Shown: piece by piece, positions 17,353 through 26,920 of the stretch | How the letters are laid out: the number at the start of each line of letters is the position of its first letter | Numbering within the stretch: position 1 is the first letter of the stretch | NCBI GenBank assembly: GCA_017548365.1 | Contig: JAFZAC010000027.1 | Location: 1-64,000 of the forward strand | DNA from: Muribaculaceae bacterium | GTDB lineage: Bacteria > Bacteroidota > Bacteroidia > Bacteroidales > Muribaculaceae | Length of the DNA stretch: 64,000 bases | Reading direction: 5' to 3' | Position numbers and translations under genes: made by a program | The notes under the pieces: model-generated | What the model was told of the DNA's origin: nothing | The model's input: the letters and a program-made list of their open reading frames with translations, nothing else | Databases searched by the model: none

Positions 17353-18132
17353 CTACTTAAACCTGTAGGCGATACCTATGGTTCCGTATATGGGATAGAG
17401 AGTTTGGTCAAGAGTCTTGAAGCTGCTTTTGAAGAATCCGCTCAAGCCCCAATTGAGGTCGGCATAAACGCCAAATCGACCTGCAAAGAAATAGTCAACG
17501 CCTACTCCCATGCCCCATTGCACCTTGCGTATCTCGTCTTTAAAATCGTAGTTTCCACGCTCATTCTCATCGTTGCCCAAGAGCACCTTAGCGCCTGTAG
17601 GGTCATTTACACGAATGTAACCGTCATAGGCAAAACCGTCGAAGCCACAACTGGTTAAATAGGAGAAATAAGGTCCGAACTTAAGTTTCCACTTGTCGCT
17701 GAACTTGTACACAGCTTGAACAGGAATGGTGAAAGTCCATTGAAAGGCATGGCTGTCGTTATTGCCAGTAAACACACCTTCCATTGATTGTCCGTCTTGA
17801 GTAACTTGCATGTGATAGTTCTTGACAGTAGCATCAATGTGCATTGCCTTATTCTCAAAGTGGATTCCGGCAAGCACTCCCCAACGCTCACTTGCGGGCT
17901 TAACAAGATCGGCACCAAAAGCCACATTGGGCTGAAGGATAAATTTGTTGAGTTTTCTTATCTCGGCAGGCATGCCCATAGGAGCTGTACCGCCAATTGA
18001 GTAACCAACACGACCGTATCCTTCAACATTGCGGAAGAAATTCTGAAGGTTCTGGCAACCGCCATCGTTGGGCATGATTGCCCAAGCTGTGGAAGCGATC
18101 AGAGTTGATATTATTAATGCTTGAATTCTCAT
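17353..18132 (-). CDS. Outer-membrane beta-barrel protein
   Basis: About 259 residues with a signal peptide (MRIQALIISTLIASTAWA). The body is a run of amphipathic beta strands with aromatic girdles and ends in GTIGIAYRFK, a terminal aromatic-containing strand typical of OMPs. The PorT/OmpW-like small barrel class is the best guess. The ATG at 18132 is chosen over 18165 because it gives a normal signal peptide. It starts about 40 bp after the upstream PCMD lipoprotein stop, so the two are likely co-transcribed. Confidence 0.75.
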   Translation of the reverse strand: MRIQALIISTLIASTAWAIMPNDGGCQNLQNFFRNVEGYGRVGYSIGGTAPMGMPAEIRKLNKFILQPNVAFGADLVKPASERWGVLAGIHFENKAMHIDATVKNYHMQVTQDGQSMEGVFTGNNDSHAFQWTFTIPVQAVYKFSDKWKLKFGPYFSYLTSCGFDGFAYDGYIRVNDPTGAKVLLGNDENERGNYDFKDEIRKVQWGMGVGVDYFFAGRFGVYADLNWGLSGFFKSSFKTLDQTLYPIYGTIGIAYRFK

Positions 18133-18171
18133 TATCTTGTTATTATGACAGATAGGCCTGTTCATTGTTTC

Positions 18172-19338
18172 TTATTCTTTTGTTTCGCAGGTTAGTTTCA
18201 CACAGTCTACTTTCAGTGAGCTGCCAATAGCACCTTCGAATGTGGCACCATCAATGCTTGACGAAAACACAATAGTAAGATTGTAGCCTCGGTTGGCAAG
18301 CATATCGGGATTTATCTCTTTCTTGTATTCAAACTCAACGTCAAATTTCACCCATTCCCCATTGGTCTCATTCACATTGCTGACGCGTGCCACTGCCACA
18401 ATATTCTCGCTTGAGAGCACATTATCTCCATATAGCACCAACGGATTGCCATTGCGGTCATGGTTGATGTAGAGCACCGAGTAGATATCGCCAGCGTCAA
18501 TACGCTCGGGATGAACATTGAAGTCCTTGTCGGTAAATGGAGCACTAGGACTATATTGATAATATCCCGAAAGCCTTACTGGTTTTTGAGTGAACGGGAT
18601 ACCAAATTCTGTGGCTTTCAAGGGTTGCATCAATGCCGAAATAATGTTGAATTTACCTAAGAATAGGTTGCCTGCAGCAATGGGTTTTCCTAATCTCCTA
18701 CCCGTAGGGCCAGTGTCTCTTGTGATGAACTGAACACCATGTCCATCATAGCCATTCTCCAAAACAAATGTTGGGTATTCATTGGGGGCAGAATTGCTGT
18801 TCGCAATATAAAATCCATAGTTGCCTGTTGCCCAGTCATCACCCAGACTGCCGTCGGGCAAAACATTGTGCCACACATAGAACTTGTGGTAATCTTTGTC
18901 GAGCTCGAAGTGCTCGAAATCGTAATCAATTTCAGATGTGGTGTATCGAGCCATGCGATTGCATGAAACGAGGTACTTGCGACTCCACTTGCCATCCTGT
19001 GAAGTGACTGTATAGGTTACAGGACCATCGCTGAAGTCATGCACCGACCCACTTGCCGGAGTTATAGTAGCACCTGGAGTGATGGTGAACTGAGGAGCAA
19101 AAGCTGTAACATCGGCGTCATCGCGCATTGCAAACACAATCTTGTCCTCGTTGCTAAGCACATTGATGAGGGTGTCGTTAGCATTGTAGAAACTGGCTTC
19201 AAGGTCATTCACATGCACCCATGCCTTCTCAATGTCGCACTCGGCATTAAGAGGCTCCTCTTTAAAACATGATGTATATAAAACAGATAGCACCATAAGT
19301 GCCAGAACAACAGTTGCTTTATATTTTAAATTCTTCAT
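18172..19338 (-). CDS. PCMD-domain surface lipoprotein
   Basis: 388 residues. A lipoprotein signal (VLSVLYTSC, Cys near residue 24) is followed by an Ig/BACON-like region (about 30-125, AFAPQFTITPGATITPASG, then YTVTSQDGKWSRKYLV) and a C-terminal PCMD domain (about 160-388). PCMD proteins are Bacteroidetes cell-envelope proteins thought to bind or process glycans. Start at 19338 chosen for the lipobox; a TAACTTTG box at 19402-19409 supports it. First gene of a four-gene same-strand surface cluster. Confidence 0.8.
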   Translation of the reverse strand: MKNLKYKATVVLALMVLSVLYTSCFKEEPLNAECDIEKAWVHVNDLEASFYNANDTLINVLSNEDKIVFAMRDDADVTAFAPQFTITPGATITPASGSVHDFSDGPVTYTVTSQDGKWSRKYLVSCNRMARYTTSEIDYDFEHFELDKDYHKFYVWHNVLPDGSLGDDWATGNYGFYIANSNSAPNEYPTFVLENGYDGHGVQFITRDTGPTGRRLGKPIAAGNLFLGKFNIISALMQPLKATEFGIPFTQKPVRLSGYYQYSPSAPFTDKDFNVHPERIDAGDIYSVLYINHDRNGNPLVLYGDNVLSSENIVAVARVSNVNETNGEWVKFDVEFEYKKEINPDMLANRGYNLTIVFSSSIDGATFEGAIGSSLKVDCVKLTCETKE

Positions 19339-19401
19339 CTCTAAATCGTTTCTTGCAAAGTCTAAACTATATAATAACTTCAGATTTGCCAATTCAAGCT
19401 G

Positions 19402-19409
19402 CAAAGTTA
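19402..19409 (-). promoter_or_regulatory. -7 box for the PCMD lipoprotein cluster
   Basis: Minus-strand TAACTTTG, about 63 bp before the ATG at 19338; no clear upstream box. Confidence 0.45.
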
Positions 19410-19492
19410 GACATTTTTTTTGAGATAACTTCCATATAAATATAAAATAATATTTATAACTTAAAAAAATAGTTTTAAGATAAGATTAATAC

Positions 19493-19522
19493 TTGTATGT
19501 TAAAATAAAGTTGTATATTTGC
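19493..19522 (+). promoter_or_regulatory. Bacteroidetes-type promoter for the CapD-like gene
   Basis: TATATTTG (19515-19522) with TTG (19493-19495) 19 bp upstream. A GGAGG-containing leader of about 85 nt follows. Confidence 0.65.
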
Positions 19523-19610
19523 GCCACAAAAATAAAGGAGGTCGTTTTTGTCGACATATCGAAGGAGACAAAACTGATTTCTTTATTTACTTAAGATTAT
19601 ATACAGGCAA

Positions 19611-21620
19611 ATGATAGACACATTAATACGACAGTTATTTGAACTGAAATGGTTTAAGAATCTTAAGACCAACACAGTTCCACGATGGATGATTTTGCTT
19701 ATAGACATGCTGCTTGTGGCATGCAGCTATGGCGTGTTTATACTGTCAAGCCTTAACCCGCAGTTAGATGACAGTGTCTTCACACTCGTTCGCAACCTTA
19801 TTCTTGTGGTTGCCGTTTATGGTCTGGTCACATATTTATCAAAAAGCTATACTTGTATTATCAGGCTTTCGGTAATTGAGGATTTATACCGAGAATTCTT
19901 GGTGGTTTTCATGTCTACCATCATTCTTCTAGGCATCAACTTGTTGTATTCGGCTATTACTCAAAATGTGCTGTTCAGCTACTGGGGGATAGTTTATGTG
20001 GGAGTGCTGTCGTTTGCCATGCTCACTGTTGAGCGTTTGGTTATCAAATACATGTATGCTCGCATCACTGCAACCGAGAGCAATCGACGCAAAGTGTTGG
20101 TACTTGGAACTTCGCTTGACTCACTTATTCTTGCCAACGCTCTTAAAAATGAGATAGGCGGTAAATATGAACCGGTGGGCCTACTAAGCATCAAAAGTGG
20201 CAAGGATAAGGATGAGATTAACGGATTCAAAGTGTTTAAATACCATCCTGACAAAGTGGCCGACATATTTGTAGGCGGTGGCATCCATGCACTCATTTTC
20301 GACTCATCAAGCATCAAATTGATGCGCAATGGTTTTGCCGACACCTTTATTGAGAATAACATTGCATTGCTCGCAATCAACAAAGTAGAGGAGTTTGAGC
20401 TTGACGATGAACGCGATGGATCAAATATTTCGACCTATATCAAAGAGGTTCAAATTGAGGACCTCTTGGGCCGTGAACCTATTGTCCTGAACAATACACT
20501 TGTTAGATCTCACATTAAAGATTCGACAGTGCTAATCACGGGGGCATGTGGCTCGATTGGAAGCGAAATAGTGCGTCAAGTTGCAAGCTACAAGGCACGA
20601 CGAATCATCCTCGTAGACCAGGCTGAGACCCCAATGCACGATATGAGCTTGGAACTGCAAAAAGATTTCCCCGAGGCCGATGTGGTGCTCTACATGGGTG
20701 ATGTTCACAACTACGCTCGCATGGAAACCGCGTTTAAGGAATACAAGCCCAAGTATGTGTTCCACGCTGCTGCCTACAAGCACGTGCCCATGATGGAGCT
20801 TAACCCAACTGAGGCAGTACTTACCAATGTTGAAGGCACTAAAAATATTGCCGATTTGGCATTGAAATATGGAGTGTACAAGTTTGTGATGATATCGACC
20901 GACAAGGCGGTGAATCCCAGCAACATCATGGGATGCACCAAGCGTTTGGCAGAGATTTATTGCCAGTCTCTATTCTTCGACGCGCAAAAGATGGGCAAAA
21001 ACACCCAGTTCATCACAACTCGATTTGGCAACGTGCTAGGTAGCAATGGCTCGGTAATCCCACTATTCCGCAAGCAAATTGAGAGTGGCGGCCCAGTTAC
21101 GGTTACCCACCGCGACATCATCCGCTACTTCATGACCATCCCCGAGGCTTGCTCATTAGTGCTTGAGGCAGGATGTATGGGACATGGCGGAGAGATTTAC
21201 ATCTTCGACATGGGACAGCCAGTGCGCATTTATGACTTGGCAACCCGCATGATTTCCCTTGCAGGACTTCGTCCCAATGTAGATATCAAGATTGAGGAGA
21301 TTGGCCTGCGTCCCGGTGAGAAACTCTATGAGGAGCTTCTCAACGACAAGGAGAACACAATCAAGACCGACAATGAGAAGATCATGATTGCCAAAGTGCG
21401 GAGATATGACTACATCGACGTGTGCAATAATATTGACAACATCATTGAGCTCGCACAGAGTGGAAGCATCCACGACATGGTCAAGGGCATGAAACAATTT
21501 GTGCCTGAGTATAAGAGCATGCACAGCGAGTATGAAACCATTGACAGGGAGCTGGATAAGGGCGACAAAAACGACAGCTACTATTTCAATCCAACAGCTC
21601 CTGTTGGTCAGCAAGACTAG
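19611..21620 (+). CDS. Membrane-bound nucleotide-sugar epimerase/dehydratase (CapD/WbpM-like)
   Basis: 669 residues. Four or five N-terminal membrane helices (about 25-150), a CoA-binding-like Rossmann region (about 160-280) and a C-terminal SDR domain with GACGSIGSEI, YKHVPMMELNP and STDKAVNPSNIMG. These mark the polysaccharide biosynthesis PF02719 family: UDP-GlcNAc 4,6-dehydratase/epimerases that make rare amino sugars for capsule, LPS or glycoprotein. The active-site pattern with Met in place of Tyr (STDKAVNPSNIMGCTK) is typical of WbpM-like enzymes. Stands alone, not in a visible glycan cluster. Confidence 0.9.
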   Translation: MIDTLIRQLFELKWFKNLKTNTVPRWMILLIDMLLVACSYGVFILSSLNPQLDDSVFTLVRNLILVVAVYGLVTYLSKSYTCIIRLSVIEDLYREFLVVFMSTIILLGINLLYSAITQNVLFSYWGIVYVGVLSFAMLTVERLVIKYMYARITATESNRRKVLVLGTSLDSLILANALKNEIGGKYEPVGLLSIKSGKDKDEINGFKVFKYHPDKVADIFVGGGIHALIFDSSSIKLMRNGFADTFIENNIALLAINKVEEFELDDERDGSNISTYIKEVQIEDLLGREPIVLNNTLVRSHIKDSTVLITGACGSIGSEIVRQVASYKARRIILVDQAETPMHDMSLELQKDFPEADVVLYMGDVHNYARMETAFKEYKPKYVFHAAAYKHVPMMELNPTEAVLTNVEGTKNIADLALKYGVYKFVMISTDKAVNPSNIMGCTKRLAEIYCQSLFFDAQKMGKNTQFITTRFGNVLGSNGSVIPLFRKQIESGGPVTVTHRDIIRYFMTIPEACSLVLEAGCMGHGGEIYIFDMGQPVRIYDLATRMISLAGLRPNVDIKIEEIGLRPGEKLYEELLNDKENTIKTDNEKIMIAKVRRYDYIDVCNNIDNIIELAQSGSIHDMVKGMKQFVPEYKSMHSEYETIDRELDKGDKNDSYYFNPTAPVGQQD

Positions 21621-21624
21621 TCAT

Positions 21625-21656
21625 AAAAAATGTTCTCAAATGAGGACATTTTTTTT
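21625..21656. terminator. Hairpin with T-run between convergent genes
   Basis: Stem AAAAAATGTTCTC with GAGGACATTTTTT (one G-U pair) and a 4-nt loop, followed by T's; the A-rich left arm makes it work in both directions. Confidence 0.75.
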
Positions 21657-21678
21657 ATTCTTAACAACGCAACCGGAA

Positions 21679-23178
21679 CTACTTTTTCCTCCTTTTCATT
21701 GAAACGGGAACTGCAACAGCTGCAATCAGAACAGCAGCTATCGCACCTGCAGTAACCTTTCCTGTGGTTGTGCTCAACCATTTCATTATGGGTTGAGAAG
21801 CTTTACCACTACCTTGTTGAGCGGCGACAATGCTATCAGAGTCGGCTGGCATAGTAGGTTTGATAACTGGTTCTGGCTCGGCATATTCCACATTGTAGAT
21901 ATTCACTGCCAGTCCACCAAAAGTCTTGCCTCCCTGAGTGTGTCCTTGCGATGTAACAATTACAGTTTTACCGTCTTTGCTAACATCAAGGCCTACGGGA
22001 TATGAATCAACAGGAATTTCGGCAATCATCTTCATTGTTCTTGTATCGACAACACACAGCCTGCTTGCATTGTTACATGCCGCAAAAAGATAATTGCCAC
22101 TAGGTGAAATCTCAATAGTTCTTGCACCAGCTCCCACTTTGCAGTTTTCCCATCCTTCGGAAGTCGCCTTGTGGTCTTTCATGTTCTTCACAGCTTCCAT
22201 AAACGTGTCAAGCTTGAGTCGCTGCACGTAGCCTGCGCTATTGATGCTCAAGTAAATATATCCGTCACGAATCAGGATATGGCGCACGTTTCCCATTATA
22301 CCGCTTACTCGGCCCAGGTATTCTTGCTTCTCGACATCGATAACAGCCAGTCCACCGCCGCCACCCATGCAGCAAACGATGATGTACTTGTCGTCGGGAG
22401 TGAAAGCTGTTCCACGCAAGCAATATCCACTGTTATTGTCTCGGTTGACCTTGCGGTTGCCGAAGTTGAGCGGAAGAATATAATCCACTACCAGCAGCTT
22501 AGTGTAATGCCAGTCATTCGGATTACTGCTCGAGATATCAATCAATCCCACTGTGTTGTTGCCCCAATGAGTGACAGCCAGAGTTTTGTTGTCGTGAGAA
22601 GTGGCAACCATCTTGGGAAGAGGTCCAGTTTCGAAAAGTTTAATTATTTCATCTTTCTGTGTATCAATTACCGCCATGGCCGATGGCTCAACAGCATTCA
22701 TGTCGTAGGTGCGACGGTAGTAAGGCACCCACAGGTATTTGCCACCATGCGAGAATGTTGCTTCCACGGGCTTGCCCATAAAGGTGTTAGGCGTTGTCCA
22801 CTTCTTGTGCCACTCGAAAAGTCCGCTTTCTGGTGCCCATAAATCTTTAGAACCGGCATCAGTGAAATTATGACTTATGACCTTGAGTTTCTTGTGTGTG
22901 GCCATGTCGTAGGCGATTGTGACGCCTCCCTCAAGAGAGTTGATGTAATACTTCTTGCCATCGGGTGTCACGCTTGCCGACTTTGGTGAGTTGATATCAC
23001 GGTCGTAGCTGTCTTTCATTGCAGCACTATAGTTCTGCTTTTTGGCAACGAGCGTTATTTTAAGCTTTCCGTCGGTAGATGTAGCAGTCTCTCCCACTTT
23101 GGGGTGAATTACCGATTGGGCGTAGCCACTGGCAGCCACAAGTGCTGTAACAATAAATATTAAATTGCGTAGTTTCAT
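21679..23178 (-). CDS. Secreted beta-propeller (YncE-like) protein with C-terminal membrane anchor
   Basis: 499 residues. Signal peptide (1-20), then repeating blade motifs such as DGKKYYINSLEGG, DNKTLAVTHWGNN and PSGNYLFAACNN, as in YncE/lactonase/cytochrome D1-type propellers (about 40-415). A low-complexity linker (about 420-460) leads to a hydrophobic helix (about 470-493) and a basic end (MKRRKK). This tripartite tail resembles sorted or tail-anchored proteins. No enzyme function can be assigned; such propellers often act as binding platforms. Confidence 0.75.
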   Translation of the reverse strand: MKLRNLIFIVTALVAASGYAQSVIHPKVGETATSTDGKLKITLVAKKQNYSAAMKDSYDRDINSPKSASVTPDGKKYYINSLEGGVTIAYDMATHKKLKVISHNFTDAGSKDLWAPESGLFEWHKKWTTPNTFMGKPVEATFSHGGKYLWVPYYRRTYDMNAVEPSAMAVIDTQKDEIIKLFETGPLPKMVATSHDNKTLAVTHWGNNTVGLIDISSSNPNDWHYTKLLVVDYILPLNFGNRKVNRDNNSGYCLRGTAFTPDDKYIIVCCMGGGGGLAVIDVEKQEYLGRVSGIMGNVRHILIRDGYIYLSINSAGYVQRLKLDTFMEAVKNMKDHKATSEGWENCKVGAGARTIEISPSGNYLFAACNNASRLCVVDTRTMKMIAEIPVDSYPVGLDVSKDGKTVIVTSQGHTQGGKTFGGLAVNIYNVEYAEPEPVIKPTMPADSDSIVAAQQGSGKASQPIMKWLSTTTGKVTAGAIAAVLIAAVAVPVSMKRRKK

Positions 23179-23213
23179 TGTATATAAATTTTATGCTTTA
23201 TTTCACGTAAAGA

Positions 23214-24299
23214 TTATTTATTGTTTTGCTTCTTTTTAGATTTCTTCTCTTCCTCTTTATCATCATCTTTCACCCTGCCGGCGAGCATTCCACAGGCAGC
23301 GCTGATATCCTCGCCACGACTGCGGCGGATGGTGCAAGTGATACCCTTGCTATTGAGGTAGTCACGGAAGTAGGCCATGCGCTCGTCGCTCGAGGTGCGC
23401 AATTTGGCTGCACCTGGAATCATGTGATAGCGAATTAGGTTGACGCGCACATGTTCATTGGGCAATATCTCGCGAAGTGCCTCGGCGTGCTTGATGTCAT
23501 CGTTGAACCATTGCCACATGATGTACTCCACCGAAAGACGACGCTGGTGAGCAAAATCATATTTGCCAAGCAAGTCCATCACTTCCTTGATGTGATAGGC
23601 GTTCTCTATGGGCATGAGCTGGCTGCGCTCGTCCTCAATAGCGTTGTGGACGCTCACGGCGATGTGTACACTGGTAGTCTCACACAGAACTTTGAGGGCA
23701 TTCTTAACGCCCACAGTCGAGACTGTGATGCGCTTGGGGCTCCATGCCAGTCCCCAAGGGGCGGTGAGAATCTCAATGACTTTGAGCACATTGTCGAGAT
23801 TATCGAGAGGTTCGCCCATTCCCATAAACACAACGTTTGTGAGCTGCTCACTCTGTGGCACGCTAAGCACCTGGTTGATGATTTGATTGGCAGTTAGATT
23901 TCCATGGAAACCCTGTCGGCCTGTCATGCAGAAGTAGCAGTTCATTCGGCAGCCCTTCTGTGACGAGATGCACAGAGTGACTCGGTCATCTTCGGGGATG
24001 TAGACACTTTCCACAGCCTTGTCGCCTCCGGCATCAAAGAGATACTTCACAGTGCCGTCCTCGCTTGATTGAGCACTCTGCGGACCATAAAGTCCAACGC
24101 AATACTGCCTGGCGAGCAACTCCTTGTTGGCCTTAGATATGTTGCGCATCTCATCAAATGTACTCACGCGCTTGTTGTAAATCCACTCGGCAAGCTGAGT
24201 TGCTACAAACTTGGGCATATCCAACCCCGCTGTTACTTCACGCAGTTCTTGCAGATTCATGCCGGCGAGCGGCTTAAGTTTTTTGGTTTTGGTTTCCAT
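23214..24299 (-). CDS. rlmN: 23S rRNA (A2503-C2) / tRNA A37 methyltransferase RlmN
   Basis: Radical SAM methyltransferase. The CxxxCxxC cluster is C117-C121-C124 (GCRMNCYFC), followed by MGMGEPLDN, the SVHNAIEDERS region and a C-terminal catalytic Cys in ISAACGML. 361 residues including a short Lys/Glu-rich C-terminal tail (about 343-361). Cytosolic. Ends 35 bp before the propeller gene on the same strand. Confidence 0.95.
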   Translation of the reverse strand: METKTKKLKPLAGMNLQELREVTAGLDMPKFVATQLAEWIYNKRVSTFDEMRNISKANKELLARQYCVGLYGPQSAQSSEDGTVKYLFDAGGDKAVESVYIPEDDRVTLCISSQKGCRMNCYFCMTGRQGFHGNLTANQIINQVLSVPQSEQLTNVVFMGMGEPLDNLDNVLKVIEILTAPWGLAWSPKRITVSTVGVKNALKVLCETTSVHIAVSVHNAIEDERSQLMPIENAYHIKEVMDLLGKYDFAHQRRLSVEYIMWQWFNDDIKHAEALREILPNEHVRVNLIRYHMIPGAAKLRTSSDERMAYFRDYLNSKGITCTIRRSRGEDISAACGMLAGRVKDDDKEEEKKSKKKQNNK

Positions 24300-24413
24300 A
24301 TTATTGTTTTGTCCTGTATATAATTAATGTGCAAAGTTAGCTATAATTTTTTATTAACTCAGATATTGAAGCCATTTTTTATAAATAATGAAACTCAAGT
24401 CTTGATTTTAAAG

Positions 24414-24454
24414 ACAAAAGGTAACGCCCATTGGTGATGGGCGTTACCTTTTGT
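24414..24454. terminator. Perfect 18-bp hairpin
   Basis: 24414-24431 pairs with 24437-24454 across a 5-nt loop, with terminal A/T runs on each side. It lies beyond the stop of the DUF4251 gene (minus strand), which it presumably terminates. Confidence 0.85.
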
Positions 24455-24480
24455 GTTATTTGTTCAGAATGGAACTTTAG

Positions 24481-25092
24481 TTATGGTTCTATCTTGATGT
24501 TGTCGTTGCGGTAAGGCACTAAGCGGCCACGAAGGGTGATTTGGCCGCGGCCCAAAGTGGGGTCGATGGTAGCAAGGGCTTGATCGCCTCCGTTGAAAAG
24601 TGTTAAGGTGACATAGGCGTTAACGCTACGACCTATCATGTTGAATGTTACAATAGCATTGCCTTTCTTGTCGCCCTTGATGTCGATATTGCTGATGCGT
24701 CCATGCAGAGTAACACCGCCAAGGCCGTTGGCTCCTGCACTTATAACGTTGTAGGCTACCTGGAAAATTCCCTTATCGCCCTGCATGAGCAGGAAGTTGG
24801 AATTATCGTTAAGTCCAAGGGCATAGCTGCCGTAGCTGTTCCTCACTTGTGTGGCCTGGAGAACAAAATAACCGTCTTGGATAGCATGCAGCGCCTTGAG
24901 GTGGTATATCGAGTCGACAATCTCATGATCTTTCTTGATGCGCTCCTTGCGCTCTTTCTTAGTTTCATTAGCAGGAATGGGATTGGTTTCCTCTATCACA
25001 TAGATGTCGTCATAGTCTTGAGCCAAAGTTGTTGTGGGCAACACCAGCATTGCCACAAGTACAAAAGTAAATGTAAGATAGATATTTTTCAT
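24481..25092 (-). CDS. DUF4251 secreted protein
   Basis: 203 residues with signal peptide (MKNIYLTFTFVLVAMLVLPTTTLAQ). The body, with DGYFVLQATQVRNSYG, NDNSNFLLMQGDKG and a Lys/Glu-rich helix before it, fits DUF4251, a Bacteroidales envelope family of unknown function. Start at 25092 chosen for the signal peptide; a TAATTTTG box at 25119-25126 (minus) lies inside the longer frame and supports this. Confidence 0.75.
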   Translation of the reverse strand: MKNIYLTFTFVLVAMLVLPTTTLAQDYDDIYVIEETNPIPANETKKERKERIKKDHEIVDSIYHLKALHAIQDGYFVLQATQVRNSYGSYALGLNDNSNFLLMQGDKGIFQVAYNVISAGANGLGGVTLHGRISNIDIKGDKKGNAIVTFNMIGRSVNAYVTLTLFNGGDQALATIDPTLGRGQITLRGRLVPYRNDNIKIEP

Positions 25093-25220
25093 AATAGCGA
25101 TTTTTGATTGTTGATTTGCAAAATTACACAATATAAACACACAAACCTTCAAAATACTGCATCATTTTTCTGTTTTTTTTTCAATAAATACTATCTTTGT
25201 AGTCAAAATTGATTGTTAGT

Positions 25221-26108
25221 ATGAATAATAAACAAGAATTATCGTGGTTTGTGAAGCTGTTACTGCTTGCAGCCTTTGCGTTGATGATGTTAATCGTTGT
25301 CACGTTAATCATCATGGTGGCCTTTGGAGCCCGATTCACCGGAATAAATGTGCAACTGACTTCCATTGCCCTGCAGAATATACTCATTTTCATGGCCCCA
25401 GTCTTGATTATGGCTCTAATATGCCGACATTCAGATCAAAGACCTATATCACAGACCATGTGGATGAGCAAAGCTCCTTCGTTCAAATCTATTGCTATGG
25501 TTGTCATTGTTTACATCGTCGCTCTACCAGCAATGAACTGGATAGTGGACTGGAACGAGGGGCTGCATCTGCCGCAGGAATTGCGAGGAGTGGAGAGCAT
25601 CTTGCGCGACATGGAAGACTCGGCACAAGCGTTAACAAGCGACCTGCTCTTGTCCAAAACTTGGGAAGGTATGCTAATAAGGGTGCTGCTCGTGGGCGTG
25701 ATCACGGGACTGGGCGAGGAGATTTTCTTCCGTGCAGGAATGCTGGGCTCCATGCACTATGGAGGCGTTAAGCGGCACGTTGCAGTTTGGACTGTGGCGC
25801 TAATCTTCAGTGGTATCCACATGCAGTTCTTTGGATTTGTGCCCCGCTTGCTGCTGGGAGCCTGGTTTGGATATGTGATGCTATGGAGCGGAGAGGTGTG
25901 GACACCTATTATTGCACACTCTCTCAACAACAGTATTGTTGTAGTGTTCACCTTCCTTGCCAATAATCACTATATCGAGGACAACATAATTGAAACACTG
26001 GGTGTTCCCGAGAAAGGCCAGCAGCCATTGCTCGCCATAGGAAGTGCGATTGCCACGATGCTTGTTATTTGGCTATTTATGAGAAAAAAGAATACTATTG
26101 AATCATGA
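25221..26108 (+). CDS. CPBP family intramembrane metalloprotease
   Basis: 295 residues with about seven membrane helices. The Abi/CPBP motif 1 (GEEIFFR, in GLGEEIFFRAGML) is near residue 170, with later His-containing motifs (SGIHMQFFG, HSLNN) that complete the putative metal site. Family members process CaaX-like proteins or confer bacteriocin self-immunity; the substrate here is unknown. ATG at 25221 preferred to the TTG at 25209. TATCTTTG at 25192-25199 is the probable promoter. Overlaps the next gene by 4 bp (ATGA). Confidence 0.85.
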   Translation: MNNKQELSWFVKLLLLAAFALMMLIVVTLIIMVAFGARFTGINVQLTSIALQNILIFMAPVLIMALICRHSDQRPISQTMWMSKAPSFKSIAMVVIVYIVALPAMNWIVDWNEGLHLPQELRGVESILRDMEDSAQALTSDLLLSKTWEGMLIRVLLVGVITGLGEEIFFRAGMLGSMHYGGVKRHVAVWTVALIFSGIHMQFFGFVPRLLLGAWFGYVMLWSGEVWTPIIAHSLNNSIVVVFTFLANNHYIEDNIIETLGVPEKGQQPLLAIGSAIATMLVIWLFMRKKNTIES

Positions 26109-26854
26109 AAAAGATATTACTACTATTATTAACAGCGATAGCGCTTACCGCAAGTGGCCAGGAGGTGATTTGTCACCGTGGATATTGGGACACCGAGGGG
26201 TCGGCTCAGAACTCCATCCGTTCTCTTGTCAAGGCCGATTCGATCAATGCTTGGGGCTCGGAGTTTGATGTTTGGATGACGGCCGACGGCGTGCTCGTGG
26301 TCAATCATGATGAAACCTTCAATGGAGTAACCATTGAAACGGCAAAGTGGAAACAACTCAAGAATATGCGGCTAGCTAATGGTGAGCCGTTGCCAACATT
26401 GGACCAAATGCTGGAATGCGGCAAGAAGCTGCAAACTCGTCTTATCCTTGAAATGAAGCCCCACACAAGCAGAGAACAGGAGAAAGAGGCGGCAAAGAAA
26501 ATCGTTAAGATGGTTAAGAAAAAAGGCCTTCAAGACAGGATTGAATATATCACATTCTCTTATCAGGGCATGAAAAACCTTAAAGAGATGGCACCCGAAA
26601 GCACTCCCATTTATTACTTGAACGGCGAACTCTCGCCATCACAACTTGCCGAGCTTGACGTGGCAGGCATCGACTACAGCATCAAAGTCATGCGCGAGCA
26701 TCCACAATGGATTGACGAGGCCCACTCACTAGGGATGAAAGTTAACGTGTGGACAGTGAACAGCGACCGCGACATGGACTGGTGCATCAACTATGGAGTT
26801 GATTTCATCACAACCAACGCTCCAGAACTGCTTCAGCTGAAACTGGCTCAATAA
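26105..26854 (+). CDS. Secreted glycerophosphodiester phosphodiesterase
   Basis: 249 residues with a signal peptide (about 1-18). The GDPD fold shows the catalytic HRG (CHRGYWD, about 23), SEFDVWMTADGVLVVNHDE with metal ligands, LEMKPH, and a C-terminal VWTVNSDRDMDW. It would hydrolyse glycerophosphodiesters to glycerol-3-phosphate and an alcohol in the periplasm. Translationally coupled to the CPBP protease gene. Confidence 0.9.
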   Translation: MKKILLLLLTAIALTASGQEVICHRGYWDTEGSAQNSIRSLVKADSINAWGSEFDVWMTADGVLVVNHDETFNGVTIETAKWKQLKNMRLANGEPLPTLDQMLECGKKLQTRLILEMKPHTSREQEKEAAKKIVKMVKKKGLQDRIEYITFSYQGMKNLKEMAPESTPIYYLNGELSPSQLAELDVAGIDYSIKVMREHPQWIDEAHSLGMKVNVWTVNSDRDMDWCINYGVDFITTNAPELLQLKLAQ

Positions 26855-26880
26855 AAAACATAGAGCAACATCGATCAATA

Positions 26881-26917
26881 AAGGAGAAAAGCTATAGAAT
26901 CTATAGCTTTTCTCCTT
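26881..26917. terminator. Perfect 17-bp hairpin between convergent genes
   Basis: 26881-26897 pairs with 26901-26917 across a 3-nt loop; separates the phosphodiesterase from the convergent acetyltransferase. Confidence 0.85.
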
Positions 26918-26920
26918 ATG

